This document shows, piece after piece, positions 7,723 through 10,429 of a stretch of DNA of 10,429 nt. Numbering within the stretch: the stretch's first letter is position 1; each line of letters begins with the position of its first letter. The stretch spans positions 1 to 10,429 of the forward strand of contig CALIRS010000104.1 in the NCBI GenBank assembly GCA_938042205.1, written 5' to 3'. Under the pieces are notes generated by a model. It did no database searches, was not told where the DNA came from, and saw nothing but the letters and a program-made list of their open reading frames with translations. The translations under genes were made by a program, and so were the position numbers. This DNA is from an uncultured bacterium (lineage in GTDB: Bacteria; Actinomycetota; Aquicultoria; SKW223).

Positions 7723-8433
7723 ATGCTTGATTTCCTGCTTCCTTATAGGTGTCCTTTTTGTAAAGGTATCTGTAAGAAACCGGCATGTGCCAGATGCCTT
7801 ATTAAGATTGAATATGAGAAGGGTTTCTGTTTGAGATGTGGTTATCCTCATGCAGTAATTGTTAAAAGATGCGTGATGTGTAATGGAAGAAAGCTGAATT
7901 TTACTAGTTGCTGTTCACTTGGTTTTTATGCCGGGTTTCTGAAGGATGCGATTCATGCAATTAAATTTGAGCGAAGGTTTGAAATTGGGAAGTTCCTTGT
8001 AAAGAAACTTCTCGAAAAGTCAGACGAAGCCAGATCTCCAGGTTATCAAGGAGTGGTTTACGTTCCAGCATCACAGGATCGTTTATCAAGGTTTGGATTC
8101 GATCAATCTCTAATGCTTGCTCGAATGATATCAGATGAACTTTCGCTGCCGGTATTAAAAATTGTAAAAAGGAAGAGTGGTTTAAAACTTAATACAAAAA
8201 GGCAAACTCTTCTCACATATAAAGAGAGGAAAAAGCAGGCGGCTAAGAAATTTGAAGTCGAGGAAGAAAAGGCAAGATTTTTAAAAGGAAAAGAGAAGCT
8301 ACTACTGGTTGATGATGTGATTACCACAGGTTCAACTGTAAGCTCAATTTCAGGGCTTCTCAGAAGAAAAGGGGTAAAAAGGATTCATGTTTTGACACTT
8401 GCACATACACCACAAGGTTTTTTGTTAAAATAG
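7723..8433 (+). CDS. comFC: ComFC/GntX-type phosphoribosyltransferase-domain protein with zinc-binding cysteines
   Basis: From ATG 7723 the protein has 236 residues, typical of ComFC, and starts with the characteristic MLDFLLPYRCPFC. Four CxxC-like pairs (C10/C13, C22/C25, C36/C39, C50/C53) form the N-terminal zinc-ribbon part. The rest is a type I phosphoribosyltransferase fold with RLSRFGFDQS (about 120-129), RQTLLTYKERK and the PRPP-binding loop LLLVDDVITTGSTV (193-206). In Bacillus, ComFC is needed late in DNA uptake during transformation; in many non-competent bacteria the homologue's role is unknown. No comFA is in the window. Starts at ATG 7672 (43 nt overlap with the permease) and GTG 7714 are also open and no candidate has a good Shine-Dalgarno, so the start is uncertain. 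It is the last gene of the long upstream run and is followed directly by the structured RNA. Confidence 0.88.
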   Translation: MLDFLLPYRCPFCKGICKKPACARCLIKIEYEKGFCLRCGYPHAVIVKRCVMCNGRKLNFTSCCSLGFYAGFLKDAIHAIKFERRFEIGKFLVKKLLEKSDEARSPGYQGVVYVPASQDRLSRFGFDQSLMLARMISDELSLPVLKIVKRKSGLKLNTKRQTLLTYKERKKQAAKKFEVEEEKARFLKGKEKLLLVDDVITTGSTVSSISGLLRRKGVKRIHVLTLAHTPQGFLLK

Positions 8434-8448
8434 ATGCGATATTATAAT
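8422..8448 (+). promoter_or_regulatory. Candidate promoter of the structured RNA
   Basis: A perfect TATAAT lies at 8443-8448, with TTGTTA at 8422-8427 as a possible -35 element. The 15-nt spacer is shorter than ideal. The expected start, about 8455-8457, coincides with the first paired base of the RNA's closing helix, which is the main reason to believe it. The -35 part lies inside the last codons of the comFC-like gene. Confidence 0.6.
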
Positions 8449-8455
8449 AAAATAT

Positions 8456-8720
8456 GTGCTTCTGTCCGGGTCTGTGGTTGCCCCGCGATGAGCGGGAAGT
8501 CCATGCCAGCCGCGGGCGAAAGGACCCACGTAAGCTCTGTTTCCGCAAAGAAGCGGCCAGGGTGAGCATGGCGCGGCTTAGGTGTAAGTCCTGCCCCTTA
8601 GAGGAGGGAGAGAGATTATAGTGAATATCTCTTCTTCGAGAGAAGAAGAGAATTTGCGAAGTCTCCAGCAGGCGGGTGTGGGGTCAAAGATCAGGTCAGC
8701 CGGGCAGAAGCATTTTTTTT
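8456..8720 (+). ncRNA. raiA RNA: Highly structured noncoding RNA, candidate raiA-motif RNA
   Basis: This roughly 265-nt GC-rich stretch lies in AT-rich surroundings and has no plausible protein. Ends 8457-8469 and 8700-8712 pair over 13 bp (one U-G). Inside, the following helices can be drawn: 8482-8486/8492-8496 (loop GATGA), 8508-8514/8572-8578 (7 bp), 8534-8537/8564-8567 closing an arm with 8543-8546/8553-8556 at its tip, 8590-8594/8668-8672, 8607-8611/8662-8666, and a 10-bp hairpin 8628-8637/8642-8651 capped by a GAGA tetraloop. A TATAAT box sits just upstream and T8 just downstream. It lies between comFC and csp-raiA. From memory, the raiA motif (a comparative-genomics RNA class of Bacillota and Actinomycetota, some 200 nt or more) is found near raiA and comF-type genes, which is the basis for the name. 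No hallmark of SRP RNA, RNase P RNA, tmRNA or 6S RNA is convincing. That an RNA is made here is likely; its class is less certain. Confidence 0.7.
8700..8720 (+). terminator. Intrinsic terminator: 3' strand of the RNA closing helix plus T8
   Basis: The 3' strand at 8700-8712 pairs with 8457-8469 and is followed at once by eight T's (8713-8720). The hairpin encloses the whole RNA instead of a short loop. No other terminator is seen after comFC, so this one may also end read-through transcripts of the upstream operon. Confidence 0.65.
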
Positions 8721-8762
8721 ACTTTGATTCTTACTTAATATGTTCTTTTCCTCAAAAAATAG

Positions 8763-8791
8763 TTTACATGATGTTTAACGAGTGTTAATGT
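8763..8791 (+). promoter_or_regulatory. Candidate promoter of the cold-shock gene
   Basis: TTTACA (8763-8768) and TAATGT (8786-8791) are separated by 17 bases, and the -10 is preceded by TG plus one base (8783-8785), an extended -10. The expected start is near 8798, giving a leader of about 43 nt. Confidence 0.5.
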
Positions 8792-8798
8792 TAGTGGG

Positions 8799-8813
8799 CA
8801 AGTGTTTTACTTG
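8799..8813 (+). promoter_or_regulatory. Small hairpin in the csp leader
   Basis: CAAGT (8799-8803) pairs with ACTTG (8809-8813) around a GTTTT loop, 13 nt before the Shine-Dalgarno. It would sit at or near the 5' end of the transcript. A role in mRNA stability or temperature response is possible but unproven; a 5-bp stem can arise by chance. Confidence 0.3.
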
Positions 8814-8826
8814 TAGTTTTAAAAGC

Positions 8827-8834
8827 AAGGAGGT
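8827..8834 (+). promoter_or_regulatory. Perfect Shine-Dalgarno of the cold-shock gene
   Basis: AAGGAGGT, the full anti-16S complement, stands six bases before TTG 8841. It fixes that non-ATG codon as the start and predicts strong translation. Confidence 0.85.
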
Positions 8835-8840
8835 AAGAAC

Positions 8841-9038
8841 TTGAAAGGCAAGGTAAAATGGTTCAGCAACGAGAAGGGCTACGGATTCATCGAGAGCGAA
8901 GAAGGTAATGATGTTTTTGTTCATTACACTGCTATCGAGAATGAAGGTTTTCGTACTCTTCACGAAGGCCAGGAAGTTAGCTTCGAGATTGTCGAAGGAC
9001 CCAAGGGCCCACAAGCTGCAAAAGTAAAAGCCCTATAA
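8841..9038 (+). CDS. csp: Cold-shock protein (CspA/CspB family)
   Basis: This is a 65-residue single cold-shock domain, an OB-fold that binds single-stranded RNA and DNA and melts mRNA structure. It begins KGKVKWFSNEKGYGFI, with RNP1 as KGYGFI (12-17) and RNP2 as DVFVHY (24-29), and ends in the usual GPKGPQAAKVKAL. The start is TTG behind a perfect AAGGAGGT; no ATG is available in this position. It appears to be transcribed alone: a promoter is proposed at 8763-8791 and a strong terminator follows at 9061-9092. It lies between a structured RNA and the ribosome hibernation gene. Csp paralogues differ in when they are expressed (cold, stationary phase or constitutive), and the sequence does not tell which applies here. 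Confidence 0.97.
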   Translation: MKGKVKWFSNEKGYGFIESEEGNDVFVHYTAIENEGFRTLHEGQEVSFEIVEGPKGPQAAKVKAL

Positions 9039-9060
9039 ACAAAACTGAAGATTGCCAGAC

Positions 9061-9092
9061 AAAAAACCCGCCATTTTTCTGGCGGGTTTTTT
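9061..9092 (+). terminator. Strong intrinsic terminator after csp
   Basis: CCCGCCA (9067-9073) pairs with TGGCGGG (9080-9086) around TTTTTC. It is flanked by A6 on the left and T6 on the right, which extend the stem to 13 bp. The A-tract would also let it act on the opposite strand. Confidence 0.93.
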
Positions 9093-9103
9093 ATTAATAT
9101 AAT
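9075..9103 (+). promoter_or_regulatory. Possible raiA promoter abutting the csp terminator
   Basis: A perfect TATAAT lies at 9098-9103. At 17-nt spacing the -35 position falls in the terminator loop region (TTTTCT, 9075-9080), a weak match. It would give a transcript start near 9110 and a leader of about 80 nt for raiA. AT-rich sequence makes chance TATAAT likely, so confidence is low. Confidence 0.35.
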
Positions 9104-9116
9104 GTCAGATAAATAT

Positions 9117-9134
9117 GGTATCTTTTTTGATATC
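9117..9134 (+). promoter_or_regulatory. Hairpin with U6 loop in the raiA leader
   Basis: GGTATC (9117-9122) pairs with GATATC (9129-9134), with one G-U pair, around six T's. The stem has six base pairs and lies 57 nt before the raiA start. It lacks a following T-run, so it is not a terminator. Function unknown. Confidence 0.3.
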
Positions 9135-9190
9135 TATCATTAAGGAGTTGTTAAAGAATTTGAAAAATTTAGAAAGGATGAGTCGTTAAA

Positions 9191-9730
9191 TTGAATGTAG
9201 TCATTAAAGGGAGACATATTGACGTTACAACAACCTTAAGAGAAAGAGCTAGGCAAAAGTTAAGAAAAATTGAAAAGCAATTTAACCATATCATTAAGGC
9301 AGATGTTGAACTTTCCATAGAAGCTGGGAAGCCTAATAAAAATCAAATTTGCGAGATAACTCTTTTTGGAGAGAAAACCATTTTTAGAGCCAGAGCTGAA
9401 AGTGATGACATGTACACTGCTATTGATGAAGCAGTGGTTAAAATTGAAAAACAGATCGAAAAACATAAAGGAAGAGCGTATGTAAGTGAGAATAAACACG
9501 TGGAAAAAATTACTCGGATTGAGCAGCAAGAAGCTAAAAAACCAAAAATTGTTAAGAAGAAAACCTTTGAAGTCTGGCGTATGAGTCTTGATGAGGCTCT
9601 TCTACAGATGGAATTCCTGGCTCACGATTTTTTCATTTTTATCGATAGTAAAACTGAAAGGATGAATATTATTTATAAAAGAAGAGATGGTAATTTTGGT
9701 TTGATTGAACCTGTGCCGTCTGAGAGGTAG
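9191..9730 (+). CDS. raiA: Ribosome hibernation promoting factor, long form (HPF/RaiA)
   Basis: Long HPF binds the decoding region of 30S subunits and, through its C-terminal domain, joins two 70S ribosomes into inactive 100S dimers in stationary phase or stress. The 179-residue product has the N-terminal S30AE domain (about 1-97, opening MNVVIKGRHIDVTTTLRERA). A charged linker follows (about 98-122), then the dimerising C-terminal domain (about 124-175) with the conserved run MSLDEALLQMEFLAHDFFIF and the closing YKRRDGNFGLIEP. The presence of that domain separates it from the short YfiA and HPF of enteric bacteria. The start is TTG 9191, since an in-frame stop lies 12 nt upstream and no ATG fits the N-terminus. 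The purine tract AAAGGA at 9173-9178 is about 12 nt away, a loose spacing. The membrane-protein gene follows after 3 nt, so the two are probably co-transcribed. Confidence 0.96.
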   Translation: MNVVIKGRHIDVTTTLRERARQKLRKIEKQFNHIIKADVELSIEAGKPNKNQICEITLFGEKTIFRARAESDDMYTAIDEAVVKIEKQIEKHKGRAYVSENKHVEKITRIEQQEAKKPKIVKKKTFEVWRMSLDEALLQMEFLAHDFFIFIDSKTERMNIIYKRRDGNFGLIEPVPSER

Positions 9731-9733
9731 CTT

Positions 9734-10429
9734 TTGTTCTTTTTTGAGGGCTATCGGAACTTAATAAAAATTTCTGCAAGCCTGATTGCTGTATTAATGC
9801 TTTTTGTTGTTTCTTTTATCAAGGAAGGGATTAGTTTTCCAGAAGAACTGCTTATCAGTATTACTGGAGGACTTTTTTTACTCGTTTTTTTTCTTTTTCT
9901 AAAACAAATCCGCTGGTGGAAAGAATATGCTTACATCTTTTCTCTACCTTTTTCGATCCTTATATACGGTTTGCTTCCTGGCATCTTGGCAGTAATGGTT
10001 CTCGAAAAATTGTATCTCTTTTTAGAGAAGAGATGGTTAGAAGAAAAGGGTTTTGAAGAAGTTTATAAGAAAACTGATGAAGATTTCTACTACGTCATAA
10101 CGATCTTAATCTCGGTCATCATATGGTTAGGCATCGGATATTTAGAAAATTTTTCTTCATTTCTAGTATGCGTATTATTTGCCACTTTAGTGGTGCTTCT
10201 TACAGAGTTTTTTTCTGAATATTTCGGATTAAGGAAGAAAAGAACAGTATTCTTACTGGACAAGTGTTCATTCTATCTTTTTGCGGCGATAGCAATGCTT
10301 ATCGGGCTATCAGCTCGAGTGATAAATATTTACAGCGGAACTGTATCATTATCACTTTTACTTGTTGTTTATTCGATAGTAAGATTTTCTGAGGAGAGGC
10401 TTTTTTATCCTGAAAGCTCAAGCTTCATC
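9734..10429 (+). CDS. Unrecognised polytopic membrane protein, 3' partial
   Basis: The frame from TTG 9734 stays open to the last base (232 codons). AGAGGT at 9723-9728, inside the raiA end, stands five bases upstream and supports this start, which is 3 nt after the raiA stop. The protein is strongly hydrophobic with about seven membrane segments, roughly at 12-28, 38-57, 65-92, 118-138, 144-163, 181-201 and 206-220. Charged loops include a basic-acidic stretch KRWLEEKGFEEVYKKTDEDF between the third and fourth. I recognise no family signature. Such an N-terminal multi-helix block often precedes a cytoplasmic signalling domain (HD-GYP, GGDEF or kinase), and the part beyond the window would decide this; that is a guess. 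Composition resembles the neighbouring genes, with no sign of transfer. Confidence 0.75.
   Translation, partial: MFFFEGYRNLIKISASLIAVLMLFVVSFIKEGISFPEELLISITGGLFLLVFFLFLKQIRWWKEYAYIFSLPFSILIYGLLPGILAVMVLEKLYLFLEKRWLEEKGFEEVYKKTDEDFYYVITILISVIIWLGIGYLENFSSFLVCVLFATLVVLLTEFFSEYFGLRKKRTVFLLDKCSFYLFAAIAMLIGLSARVINIYSGTVSLSLLLVVYSIVRFSEERLFYPESSSFI

Noticed and set aside
8360..8569. 69-codon minus-strand frame over the comFC end and the RNA
   Set aside because: It runs through paired RNA segments and coding sequence of comFC, has a basic, irregular composition, and has no Shine-Dalgarno.
8456..8720. SRP RNA, RNase P RNA, tmRNA, 6S RNA or a cobalamin riboswitch as identity of the structured RNA
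   Set aside because: No GGAAGCAGC-type SRP loop, no RNase P core of the GAGGAAAGUCC kind beyond a partial GGGAAGUCC resemblance, no tRNA-like ends or tag frame, no single long bulged rod as in 6S, and no downstream B12 gene.
9148..9189. Tiny frame from TTG 9148 or TTG 9160 ending in TAA 9187-9189, upstream of raiA
   Set aside because: The AAGGAG run is either directly adjacent to the first TTG or 12 nt from the second, and the peptide has no amino-acid pattern suggesting attenuation. It is kept only as a note in the leader finding.
1..10429. Insertion sequences, phage genes, CRISPR arrays, tRNA or rRNA genes
   Set aside because: No transposase or integrase motifs, no direct-repeat spacer pattern and no cloverleaf or rRNA segments were found; the segment looks like ordinary chromosome apart from the structured RNA.

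Overview
The window is an AT-rich bacterial segment with every gene on the + strand, packed almost without gaps. The genes suggest a Gram-positive-type (monoderm-like) bacterium. There is a LytR-CpsA-Psr cell-wall ligase, a ComFC-type phosphoribosyltransferase, a long-form hibernation factor and a single-domain cold-shock protein, and no lipid A or outer-membrane genes are seen. TTG starts are frequent (LCP, csp, raiA and the last gene). A low-GC Bacillota or a deep-branching low-GC Actinomycetota would fit, but the lineage is inference only.

Region 1 (1-3898) is cell envelope: the 3' part of a MurA-family gene, fabZ, an LCP-family transferase and a GalE-like NAD-dependent sugar-nucleotide epimerase, all overlapping each other. 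Region 2 (3891-7714) handles S-adenosylmethionine by-products: S-adenosylhomocysteine hydrolase, a class II (fuculose-phosphate-type) aldolase, methylthioribose-1-phosphate isomerase MtnA and an AEC-family permease. MtnA next to a class II aldolase is the signature of the 'DHAP shunt', in which 5-methylthioribose or 5-deoxyribose from spent SAM is cleaved to DHAP plus an aldehyde. A comFC-like gene (about 7723-8433) closes this run. These nine genes have no gap over 13 nt and probably form one transcription unit.

Region 3 (8434-8840) is the most notable part: 407 nt with no gene, holding a GC-rich, strongly folded RNA at about 8456-8720. A 13-bp helix joins its 5' and 3' ends and is followed by eight T's, so the closing helix is also an intrinsic terminator. 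A TATAAT box sits about 8 nt upstream of the 5' end. Its place between comFC and csp-raiA, plus its size and fold, makes it a candidate member of the raiA-motif noncoding RNA class. This is inferred from context and folding, not from a covariance-model match.

Region 4 (8841-10429) holds a cold-shock protein gene with its own promoter, a perfect Shine-Dalgarno sequence and a strong terminator, then raiA/hpf (long form) and, 3 nt after it, an unrecognised polytopic membrane protein gene that runs off the window end. Together, comFC, the structured RNA, csp and hpf look like a stress or stationary-phase locus.
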